A DNA stretch of 19,548 nt from CAVPDE01 sp964580575 (lineage in GTDB: Bacteria > Desulfobacterota > DSM-4660 > Desulfatiglandales > HGW-15): the NCBI GenBank assembly GCA_964580575.1, contig CAZOLJ010000079.1:1-19548 (forward strand), written 5' to 3'. Below the pieces are notes generated by a model. It was not told where the DNA came from. It worked only from the letters and a program-made list of their open reading frames with translations, and ran no database searches. The stretch's first letter is position 1. Each line of letters starts with the position of its first letter. Position numbers and translations under genes: made by a program. Positions 1 to 5,785 of this stretch are shown piece by piece.

Positions 1-4
1 ATAC

Positions 5-100
5 TAGTGTTGCGTCCCACAAGTAAATTCAATAAGATGTCATTTCGAACGCAGTGAGAAATCTAAGATTTTGACAAGCTATTTCTGGGACACAACACTA
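5..100. repeat. MITE-like element with 15-bp terminal inverted repeats
   Basis: The ends at 5-19 and 86-100 are inverted repeats matching at 14 of 15 positions (TAGTGTTGCGTCCCA on the left; the complement of the right end differs by one base). Both ends begin with TA, so the element may be flanked by a TA target duplication, as for IS630/Tc1-mariner type elements. The interior carries a further nested inverted pair, TGTCA (38-42) and TGACA (72-76), around an ATTTC/GAAAT stem. At under 100 bp it has no coding capacity. Calling it a MITE is an inference from this structure; no transposase is present in the window. Confidence 0.55.
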
Positions 101-177
101 CGCAGTTTCACCTTATGTGTCAAATGATATATGGCTCTGGTGCACGGTGTTTTGTTGTGATCCGGCGCCCTAAGGTC

Positions 178-213
178 AAAAAAAGAGGTTTCCGGCCGCA
201 GCCGGAAACCTCT
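178..213 (-). terminator. Rho-independent terminator of the oxidoreductase operon
   Basis: A perfect 13-bp stem (184-196 paired with 201-213) with a four-base loop is followed on the minus strand by seven T residues (178-184 read as complement). It begins 20 bp after the stop codon of the ferredoxin gene at 233, so it ends the minus-strand operon. This is a textbook intrinsic terminator. The region 101-177 beyond it shows no gene that I can support. Confidence 0.9.
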
Positions 214-232
214 CTGAATAAGCGAGGAGGGT

Positions 233-739
233 CTAGAGCTGTGCCATGAGGGCGGCACCCTCTTTGCTTGCGCGGGATACCCTTGCGGCGGCATCCCTTT
301 TCTTCATGATGCTCACCTCATCAGCGCTCACGTATTCCAAGGCCTTGATGTCGCAGAAACGGACGCACTGAGGGTCGCCGTCACACAAGTCACACTTGAA
401 GACCTTCCGGTCTATGACATTGAAGCTCATGGCGCCGAAAGGACACACGGCAACGCAAGATCGGCAACCGATGCACTTGTCATAGTCCACAATCACTCTT
501 GCCAGATCCTCATCTTTGGAGATCGCTTTCACAGGGCAGACATTCATGCAAGGGGCATCCTGGCACTGCTGGCAGGACATGGGGATGTAAAGCCCTTCGG
601 CCTCCCATTTCATCACCTTGATGCGGCTTCGAGCAGGATTTGAGATGCCGTCATGCTTCACCGCACAGACGAGCTCGCAAAGTCTGCATCCGGTGCATTT
701 TTCCTGATTCACGACAAGAACTTTACCCATTTGTTCCAT
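233..739 (-). CDS. Four-cluster [4Fe-4S] ferredoxin, electron-transfer partner of the AOR-family enzyme
   Basis: This is a 168-residue HycB/DmsB-type polyferredoxin. Sixteen cysteines fall in four groups: C15/C18/C21/C25, C56/C59/C64/C68, C89/C92/C95/C99 and C116/C119/C125/C129, enough for four [4Fe-4S] clusters. No signal peptide is visible, so it should act in the cytoplasm. An upstream in-frame ATG at 784 lies inside the oxidoreductase gene. I chose the ATG at 739 because AAAGGAG stands about seven bases before it. The gene follows the AOR-family gene by 22 bp and precedes a strong terminator. Small subunits of this kind accompany AOR-family catalytic subunits in AorAB and BamBC-like complexes, so it very probably accepts the electrons released by the 762-2702 product. 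The final 30 residues are alanine- and charge-rich and contain no cysteine. Confidence 0.9.
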   Translation of the reverse strand: MEQMGKVLVVNQEKCTGCRLCELVCAVKHDGISNPARSRIKVMKWEAEGLYIPMSCQQCQDAPCMNVCPVKAISKDEDLARVIVDYDKCIGCRSCVAVCPFGAMSFNVIDRKVFKCDLCDGDPQCVRFCDIKALEYVSADEVSIMKKRDAAARVSRASKEGAALMAQL

Positions 740-761
740 TGATCTACTCCTTTCAAAAGCA

Positions 762-2702
762 TCATACCAGGTGGGATGGCTCATTATCGATGCCGAGTCT
801 CTTCAATGTCTCAGGCTTGGGAATTCCGTTTTCATCCCAACCCTTGTGCCCGTATGTCTCAGAACGCATCTTGATGAACTTGTCCTTTTCAATGACTCGA
901 CCGACGACATCCGGCGCCCCGCGCCTCGTGGGTTCGTCGTGATAACGATGGTTGAGCACATCGCCCTTTTCAGGATCATCCTTGGACAACCCCTCCCTCA
1001 GGTTGAAGAGCCGCTCCAGGTTGTTGCACCGCTCGGCGATCGTCCAGATCTCCTGGGGGGTCAGCTGGAGGCCCGTGTTGTAGTAAACGACCTTGACCCA
1101 GTCTTCGAAGTTGGGGAGGGTCGCTCCCAGGAAGGTGGTGTGGTACTTGCAGATCCCGAGGCAGTCCACGGCCATGTAACAGTTCTCGTGCCAGAAGACC
1201 TGCCAGGCTTTTCCGATGTACTCTGTATGCTCGGAGCTCAAGGGCCCGTTGTAGGGAACCGGGCTGCTGTAGATCTTCCGCATGACCGGTTCGGGGAGAT
1301 GGTAAAGGTCGATGGCCGGCCTGCTCCGCAGATGGTCGGAACCCCTTGAGGACAAGGCAATGTTCAGGGCCAGCGCGGGGGTTGCCCGCTCATCGGAATG
1401 GAGGTTGCTCATGCCTTTGACCTGGATGAGGTAGCTGAAGGAGTTTTTGCCGATCTTCTTGGAGGCGGCAACACCGCCGTCGGCCAAGGTGTCTCCCAGC
1501 CATCCCTTCCTTTGACAGATGCGGTGAATCATTTCGATGACCGCGTCATCGTTTCCCCAGCTGAGGTCCAGGCCGTCGGTCTCTTTGTTGGTGATAATCC
1601 CCAGTTCATAGAGTTCCATGGCCCACGAAATAAGACTTCCTATCTCCAGGTTGTCTACCCCGTACTGGTCCACAAGGTGGTTTCCTGTCAGAACCGTGAC
1701 GGCCCTCGGGGTGTCTGTCTCTCCGCCGAAGGCGCCCTGAGAGGTGTACTCCGGCCCTTCATCGTACTTCCCGGCGTAGGGGCCGAAAGGAATCTTGTAC
1801 TGAGCCCGGCAGTGCACCTGGCACGCGAAACACCCGGTCATGTGGTAGGGTCCGATAGTTTCCGTTGCGATTTCGTCGAGGCGCTCGGGTTCCATGTCGT
1901 CCGCATACTCGCACTGGTTGTACTGGAAGTTCCTGCACCGGATCCCGCCCCAGGAGTTGGTGGCACCCCAGATGAAGGGGGTTCCGATGGCTCCCTGGGT
2001 TTGGTTCACTTTAGCGCTGGTGATCTGCTCGATAAAGCGCTTGTTGAATTCAAGGGCCTCAACCGGATGGGCGATTTTGACGTCCATGGTCCCCCTGGCG
2101 GCCACGGCTTTGAGGTTCTTGGAACCCATGACACAACCCATGCCAGTCCTTCCACCCGCGTTCTTGATTCCTGTCATGACGTTGGCATATCGGACCAGGT
2201 TCTCGCCTGCAGGTCCGCAGACCATGCTCTTGACTTCCTGGTCGCCAAGTTCGTCCCGGATGGCCCACTGCGCCTCGGTGACGCTCCGTCCCCAGATGTC
2301 GCGGGCGTCGCGGATTTCGATTTCGCCGTTGTGGATATAGAGGTACACGGGATGCTTGGCCTTCCCTTTGATCACCAGGTGATTAAAGCCCGCCCAAGTC
2401 ATTTCAGGAGCAAAAAACCCGCCCATGTTGCAGCTGCCCAAGAGTCCGGTCAGGGGGGACTTTGCCATGACGTGGGTCCTGGCTGTCGCAGAGGCGCAGG
2501 TGGCACAAAGAAGCCCGCCGCTCACCATAAGCGTATTGTCCGGCCCGATGGGATCACATCCCTTTTTAGTGTGGTTGTAAAGAAGGTACGCATCCAGCCC
2601 TCTGCCTCCGAGGAACTTCTTTCGGACATCGAGAGGGATAGGCTTTATCTGGATATCTCCTGTGGTAAGGTCGATATAAGCAATCTTACTGTCTAACGGC
2701 AT
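762..2702 (-). CDS. Aldehyde:ferredoxin oxidoreductase-family (tungsten/molybdenum bis-pyranopterin) enzyme
   Basis: This 646-residue protein has the normal length for the AOR family, which oxidises aldehydes to acids at a tungsten bis-pyranopterin centre and delivers electrons to ferredoxin. Visible hallmarks are the N-terminal LGGRGL (31-36), the pterin-binding block around GGRTGMG and MGSKNLKA (183-199), the [4Fe-4S] ligands C291-x2-C294-x3-C298, and the distal D513-CLGI-C518 motif that supplies the fourth cysteine. The ATG at 2702 has GGAGG eight bases upstream and follows the stop of the zinc-ribbon gene by one base, so translation is probably coupled. The ferredoxin gene follows. The substrate cannot be read from sequence. 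BamB of class II benzoyl-CoA reductase is in the same superfamily, but none of the other Bam subunits is here, so a plain aldehyde oxidoreductase is the safer call. Confidence 0.93.
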   Translation of the reverse strand: MPLDSKIAYIDLTTGDIQIKPIPLDVRKKFLGGRGLDAYLLYNHTKKGCDPIGPDNTLMVSGGLLCATCASATARTHVMAKSPLTGLLGSCNMGGFFAPEMTWAGFNHLVIKGKAKHPVYLYIHNGEIEIRDARDIWGRSVTEAQWAIRDELGDQEVKSMVCGPAGENLVRYANVMTGIKNAGGRTGMGCVMGSKNLKAVAARGTMDVKIAHPVEALEFNKRFIEQITSAKVNQTQGAIGTPFIWGATNSWGGIRCRNFQYNQCEYADDMEPERLDEIATETIGPYHMTGCFACQVHCRAQYKIPFGPYAGKYDEGPEYTSQGAFGGETDTPRAVTVLTGNHLVDQYGVDNLEIGSLISWAMELYELGIITNKETDGLDLSWGNDDAVIEMIHRICQRKGWLGDTLADGGVAASKKIGKNSFSYLIQVKGMSNLHSDERATPALALNIALSSRGSDHLRSRPAIDLYHLPEPVMRKIYSSPVPYNGPLSSEHTEYIGKAWQVFWHENCYMAVDCLGICKYHTTFLGATLPNFEDWVKVVYYNTGLQLTPQEIWTIAERCNNLERLFNLREGLSKDDPEKGDVLNHRYHDEPTRRGAPDVVGRVIEKDKFIKMRSETYGHKGWDENGIPKPETLKRLGIDNEPSHLV

Positions 2703-2703
2703 G

Positions 2704-2976
2704 TCACTTCCCCTCCTTCTCCTTCATCTTCCGGGCCAATTCCGCTTCAGCGATTTTTCTGTTCACCTCCCAAACCGGTCCTCTGATTCTGGGGAGTCCA
2801 TCTTTGACCCACGCCACGCGGAATTCCATTCCGCAAGTCGGGCACTTGATGGTCTTGTCCCCCTTCTTCGGTTCGAGCCTTTCCATGCAGGTTGGGTTGT
2901 GACATCGGAATTTGCCGTAGGTTCTGGTTGCGCGCAAGCTCTCCGCTGTCGAGAGGCTTTCTTTTTCATCGACCAT
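2704..2976 (-). CDS. Small zinc-ribbon protein of the AOR operon
   Basis: A 90-residue, strongly charged protein. It contains one ribbon-like metal site, C-x4-C (CHNPTC) followed about 14 residues later by C-x2-C (CPTCG), and a lysine/glutamate-rich helical C-terminal tail. I do not recognise a named family. A GTG at 2985 is in frame but overlaps the Shine-Dalgarno sequence AAAGGAG, whereas the ATG at 2976 has that sequence eight bases upstream, so I chose the latter. It is the first gene of the zinc ribbon-AOR-ferredoxin unit and ends one base before the AOR start codon. A promoter (3110-3137) and an IclR-type operator (3083-3098) lie upstream. Possible roles are an accessory subunit, a rubredoxin-like carrier or a cofactor-insertion factor; the sequence does not decide between them. 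Confidence 0.8.
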   Translation of the reverse strand: MVDEKESLSTAESLRATRTYGKFRCHNPTCMERLEPKKGDKTIKCPTCGMEFRVAWVKDGLPRIRGPVWEVNRKIAEAELARKMKEKEGK

Positions 2977-3082
2977 GACGATCACTCCTTTCTAATCTCT
3001 GCGTTGAGCAGAAACCTTCGTGATGGGTTGCAGACACGATAGCAGTCTTGTTCCAAAACACCGGGAGCAAACACGCTCAGGG

Positions 3083-3098
3083 GTTCATTATCATGAAC
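3083..3098. promoter_or_regulatory. IclR-type operator (site 1), upstream of zinc ribbon-AOR operon
   Basis: GTTCATTATCATGAAC has perfect 6-bp arms around four bases. It lies eleven bases downstream of the -10 of the minus-strand promoter at 3110-3137, where a bound repressor would block initiation or early elongation. Three other copies of the same GTTCA-N6-TGAAC pattern occur in the window, all around this cluster. Confidence 0.8.
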
Positions 3099-3109
3099 AA
3101 GCCTGCCAA

Positions 3110-3137
3110 ATGCTACCAAATTCCTACCCCTTGTCAA
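3110..3137 (-). promoter_or_regulatory. Sigma-70 promoter of the zinc ribbon-AOR-ferredoxin operon
   Basis: On the minus strand a perfect -35 TTGACA (complement of 3132-3137) is followed, 16 bp later, by TAGCAT (complement of 3110-3115). The operator at 3083-3098 follows at once. The gene starts at 2976, giving a leader of roughly 125 bases. The spacing to the operator resembles that at the promoter at 4346-4373. Confidence 0.6.
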
Positions 3138-3238
3138 GGGAAAAATCAAGGGACCGGTCAAAATGCGCTTGCTGTATTTGTGCTGGTCTTATGGCTATTT
3201 TGACCAAACAGCTAAACTAGAAAGTTGCTCTCAAGATC

Positions 3239-3254
3239 GTTCAATATAATGAAC
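3239..3254. promoter_or_regulatory. IclR-type operator (site 2), between the two minus-strand transcription units
   Basis: GTTCAATATAATGAAC keeps the GTTCA-N6-TGAAC pattern, and the arms extend to CGTTCA/TGAACG at 3238-3255. It lies eight bases beyond the stop of the membrane-protein gene. I found no convincing promoter next to it. Its centre is 156 bp from that of site 1, close to 15 helical turns, which would suit an auxiliary operator acting by looping. Confidence 0.75.
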
Positions 3255-3262
3255 GGTTGTTG

Positions 3263-4279
3263 TCATTTCGTGCTTTGAGCTGGTGCGCTCTGTTTCCTGA
3301 TCCACGGGGCCATGCGACGATATAGATCCACCACATTTGTTTTTCTGCAGTTCGGGCAAAGGTGGAGATAGTCCTCCGTAAAAGTCTTGTTGATTTTGGT
3401 GAAAAGCGGCTCGGGCACAAAGAGGGCGCCGCATTTCTGGCAGGGCTTCATCTCAGCCGAGCGGATCTCCTGCTTGGAGAGAATCTGGAAAAATCTGCGC
3501 GGACTGATGTCATGCCTCAGTTCAGCTGCGTTTTCCGGACAGGTGTTCACGCACGCCCCGCAGCAGATGCACTGATAATGAGAGTAATTGAAAATCCTGA
3601 AAGCGCCTTTGTCCTGGGATTCGAGTGCGCCTGTGGGGCAGCTGAGCTCGCAGGCAGCACACCCTGTGCACCGGTTAGGGTTCATTCGGGTCCTGCAAAA
3701 GAGGAATACCGCCATGAGGATCATGGCTTCCCCGCTCAAAACGTGGATCAGCCGCATGTTGTCCCCTAGAAAAGCGACTTTGTCCAAGGTGCCGTGAGTC
3801 AGAAACCAGCCGGTGAGAAAAGGAAGTCCTGCAAGGACAATCACAACGAAGTCCGTCCATGATGTTCCAGTTCGCGTCCCGGGCCAAACGAGCCTTCGAG
3901 CCAGGAAAAACGCGGCAATGGCGATCACCAGCAGGGTCATCCAGTCTGCAGTCTTGTCCGGGAGAGTGGCCCAAGCCCAGCCCAGCCAGGACTCCTCCCA
4001 CAAGCTCACATGCCCTCCCAGCCAGATAGGCACAACAAAAAGGCACAGGTGAAAGACGTAACGGATGACAGCGTAAATGGGCTTCTTGGCAATCGCCTTG
4101 TGAAAGGGCAAGAGAAACCGGCCGAAGATGGGCATTGTAAATCCCCATCGGGCCTGCTCTGCTTTAGGACTGGTAACGATCTTGATCCCGAAGAAGACGA
4201 GCCTGGCGCTCACACCGGCGAGAAACAGCAAAAAGACGATCCAGAGCAGAGGGCCCTCTGAAAAAGAGCTTAAATCCAT
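3263..4279 (-). CDS. Membrane cytochrome b/ferredoxin protein (NarI/DsrM-like) with C-terminal zinc ribbon
   Basis: This 338-residue protein has about five membrane segments (roughly 11-31, 68-88, 112-130, 143-163 and 176-196). Histidines H77, H90, H162 and H179 within or near them suit b-type haem ligation, as in NarI/DsrM-like subunits. A soluble tail follows with two [4Fe-4S] motifs, C204/C207/C210/C214 and C237/C240/C243/C247, and then a zinc-ribbon-like pair, C280-x2-C283 and C308-x2-C311. It would carry electrons between a cytoplasmic Fe-S donor and the quinone pool. The start has AGGAGG four bases upstream. Its promoter carries the same operator as the AOR operon and the iclR gene, so I infer that it is the membrane acceptor for the AOR-ferredoxin pair. 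No terminator separates it from the next unit, so read-through is possible. Haem number and electron direction are inferred. Confidence 0.85.
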   Translation of the reverse strand: MDLSSFSEGPLLWIVFLLFLAGVSARLVFFGIKIVTSPKAEQARWGFTMPIFGRFLLPFHKAIAKKPIYAVIRYVFHLCLFVVPIWLGGHVSLWEESWLGWAWATLPDKTADWMTLLVIAIAAFFLARRLVWPGTRTGTSWTDFVVIVLAGLPFLTGWFLTHGTLDKVAFLGDNMRLIHVLSGEAMILMAVFLFCRTRMNPNRCTGCAACELSCPTGALESQDKGAFRIFNYSHYQCICCGACVNTCPENAAELRHDISPRRFFQILSKQEIRSAEMKPCQKCGALFVPEPLFTKINKTFTEDYLHLCPNCRKTNVVDLYRRMAPWIRKQSAPAQSTK

Positions 4280-4316
4280 GGTGGCCTCCTATCAGTGGTC
4301 AGGCAGGTATCAGTGA

Positions 4317-4332
4317 GTTCATTTAAATGAAC
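4317..4332. promoter_or_regulatory. IclR-type operator (site 3), at the membrane-protein promoter
   Basis: GTTCATTTAAATGAAC is a perfect 16-bp palindrome. It lies 13 bp downstream of the -10 at 4346-4351 and about 40 bp before the start codon at 4279, in the divergent spacer shared with the regulator gene. It is the most symmetrical of the four copies. Confidence 0.85.
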
Positions 4333-4345
4333 AACCGCATTTATT

Positions 4346-4373
4346 ATCATATCGGCAAGCCTTTCTTTGTCAA
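4346..4373 (-). promoter_or_regulatory. Sigma-70 promoter of the membrane cytochrome/ferredoxin gene
   Basis: On the minus strand TTGACA (complement of 4368-4373) and TATGAT (complement of 4346-4351) are 16 bp apart. The predicted start of transcription falls directly in front of operator site 3. The layout repeats that at 3110-3137. Confidence 0.65.
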
Positions 4374-4443
4374 GGAGAAAATCGGTCTCATAAAGACGCG
4401 CGACGTGTTCGACCCCCGACTCCATTGCAAAGCCAGAATCCTG

Positions 4444-4473
4444 TTGACAGGAATCTTCGGATGCTTGTAGACT
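4444..4473 (+). promoter_or_regulatory. Sigma-70 promoter of the iclR-type regulator gene
   Basis: TTGACA (4444-4449) and TAGACT (4468-4473) are 18 bp apart. The predicted transcript starts at about 4480, at the edge of operator site 4, giving a leader of only about 20 bases. This points to autoregulation. Confidence 0.6.
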
Positions 4474-4481
4474 TATTCGGA

Positions 4482-4497
4482 GTTCAATATGGTGAAC
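4482..4497. promoter_or_regulatory. IclR-type operator (site 4), abutting the regulator start codon
   Basis: GTTCAATATGGTGAAC keeps the five-base arms GTTCA and TGAAC exactly. It ends one base before the ATG at 4499 and overlaps the place where a ribosome-binding site would be. The only purine-rich sequences before the start (GGAG at 4479-4482 and GGTGAAC) lie inside or at the edge of the operator. Confidence 0.8.
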
Positions 4498-4498
4498 A

Positions 4499-5278
4499 AT
4501 GAGTAAAGGATACTTTGCCCCATCGGTCAAAAGGGCCTTCGAAATTCTGAAGCTTGTTTCCACAACCAAGGACGGGGTGGGAATCAGCGAGATTGCAAGG
4601 GATCTGGGAATGGCCAAAAGCACGGTCCACGGGATGACCTCTGCGTTGGAAGAGATCGGGGTGGTCTTGCGGGATCCTGTGACAAAGAGATACACCCTCG
4701 GGTTCACGCTCTTCGAGTTGGGCAAGAGTGCCTATTCGCAAATAGATCTCAAAGACCTTGCGAGACCCGTGGCTGAAGATCTGATGGAAAGAACCCATGC
4801 GTCGGTTTTCCTGGGAGTTCTGAACTGGGATCACGTCACTATCCTGGACGTGGTGGAACCCAGGACCGAGCTCAAGATCACGGCGCCCATCGGAACGACC
4901 CTACCGCTCCTGGCAGGGGCCGCGGGAAAGGTCTTTCTCTCGATGATGGATGAGGAGGAGGCCAGAAGGATCATCAAGACCAAAGGGCTCACTCGGTTTA
5001 CCGAAAACTCCATCACCAGCACCGAGCGCTATCTTCAGGAGATCCGGGCGGCGAGAGAGAACGGCTTTGCCACGGATGATGAAGAGTACATCCCCGGCGT
5101 GAGGGCCGTTGCAGCCCCCATCAAAGAGGGTGCGCCGCTCCTGTCCGCCATCTGGGTCGTGGGCCTGAAGGCCAGCCTTGACGAAGAGAGAATGAAGCTC
5201 CTCACCCAATACGCGGTGGACGCGGCCAGGGCCATTGATCTCAGAATCGAAAGACAGCGCCTCGGCCCTATGGGATAA
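4499..5278 (+). CDS. IclR-family transcriptional regulator, probable repressor of the AOR cluster
   Basis: At 259 residues this is typical IclR length. The N-terminal winged helix-turn-helix covers about residues 8-68: the SVKRAFEILK start helix, then ISEIARDLGMAKSTVHGMTS as the HTH with the recognition helix near 40-52, then a wing ending KRYTLGF. The remainder (about 85-255) is the effector-binding domain, which in this family binds small organic acids or aromatic compounds. The upstream frame is closed by a stop, so ATG 4499 is the earliest start. It diverges from the membrane-protein gene, and its own promoter and those of both target units carry GTTCA-N6-TGAAC. Palindromes of about this size are usual for IclR-family proteins. 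That this protein binds them is inferred from position and repetition. The effector is unknown; the enzyme's substrate or product is the obvious candidate. Confidence 0.92.
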   Translation: MSKGYFAPSVKRAFEILKLVSTTKDGVGISEIARDLGMAKSTVHGMTSALEEIGVVLRDPVTKRYTLGFTLFELGKSAYSQIDLKDLARPVAEDLMERTHASVFLGVLNWDHVTILDVVEPRTELKITAPIGTTLPLLAGAAGKVFLSMMDEEEARRIIKTKGLTRFTENSITSTERYLQEIRAARENGFATDDEEYIPGVRAVAAPIKEGAPLLSAIWVVGLKASLDEERMKLLTQYAVDAARAIDLRIERQRLGPMG

Positions 5279-5280
5279 GG

Positions 5281-5295
5281 AAGCGCAGGGCGCTT
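5281..5295 (+). terminator. Weak hairpin after the regulator gene
   Basis: AAGCGC (5281-5286) and GCGCTT (5290-5295) form a 6-bp stem with a three-base loop two bases after the stop of the regulator gene. Only TTT follows, so as a terminator it is doubtful. Confidence 0.3.
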
Positions 5296-5300
5296 TAAAT

Positions 5301-5410
5301 TCCAAGCACGAAGCACGAAATCCGAAACAAAATCCAATGATCCAAATTCAAATGACCGAAACTCCGGGATGCCGGGGTTTTGTTTTGAGCATTGGAGCAT
5401 TGAAATTTCG
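5301..5410. repeat. Dispersed long palindromic repeat (AATCCAATGATCC type)
   Basis: The segment folds on itself imperfectly. CGAAAT at 5316-5321 pairs with ATTTCG at 5405-5410, the CCAATGATCC region (5333-5342) faces GAGCATTGGAGCATTG, and the apex is near the CCGGGATGCCGG region (5364-5375). The AT-rich style (runs such as CCAAATTCAAATGACC) matches a class of dispersed intergenic repeats common in Desulfobacterota and some other phyla. It has no reading frame of its own. The rest of 5411-5458 shows nothing that I can name. Confidence 0.55.
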
Positions 5411-5458
5411 TAACACTCTGGCTCTTTGAAATGGATGGCGCAGGCCATGGGGGTCCCT

Positions 5459-5785
5459 CTAAAAACAGAAAACGAAGAGGGTGCGGGAAAGACGCTGCAG
5501 ATCAGGGGCAGCGCCCGCCCTCCGCAGTAGCCCTGCTACGGAGGATGGGAAAGGCGGGCGGCGAGGGGTCACCGCCACCTGCCCACTGGGTATGACGTGG
5601 CGTGTTTCCCGGTAGCCCTCCGCCCGCCTCACCCATGGCCTAGAGCTTGCCATGAAGGCGTGACGCTCCTCTGCGATTCGCCTTCCCTCGGCAGTGAGCA
5701 TCCGCTCTTTGATTTTGGAGAGCTTGAGTTTGAACTCCCTGTACCCCGTGTCCTCTTCGGTGTTAAGAACCATGATGGAGGTCAT
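5459..5785 (-). pseudogene. Remnant of an HD-domain phosphohydrolase gene (C-terminal fragment with foreign tail)
   Basis: The open frame is 108 codons. Residues 5 to about 46 resemble the C-terminal part of HD-domain phosphohydrolases (EDTGYREFKLKL, then RMLTAEGRRIAEERHAFM), a segment that normally ends proteins of roughly 200 residues. The catalytic HD region that should precede it is absent. The sequence after residue 47 is arginine/proline-rich, has no family likeness, and lies over a GC-rich inverted repeat (AGGCGGGCGG at 5552-5561 with its complement at 5620-5629). The first ATG overlaps the stop of the M23 gene as ATGA, so the fragment could still be translated by coupling. I call it a decayed or truncated gene. 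A functional short protein is possible but less likely. Confidence 0.5.

Noticed and set aside
1398..2696. A 432-codon plus-strand open frame
   Set aside because: It is antisense to the AOR-family gene, has no ribosome-binding site or family motif, and has a composition typical of a codon shadow.
762..2702. BamB subunit of a class II benzoyl-CoA reductase
   Set aside because: The superfamily fits, but no HdrA-like, NuoEFG-like or other Bam genes are nearby, so the specific function cannot be supported.
3020..3220. A 66-codon plus-strand frame in the AOR-operon upstream region
   Set aside because: It covers the promoter, operator and inverted repeats, has no ribosome-binding site, and its cysteine-rich sequence shows no known pattern.
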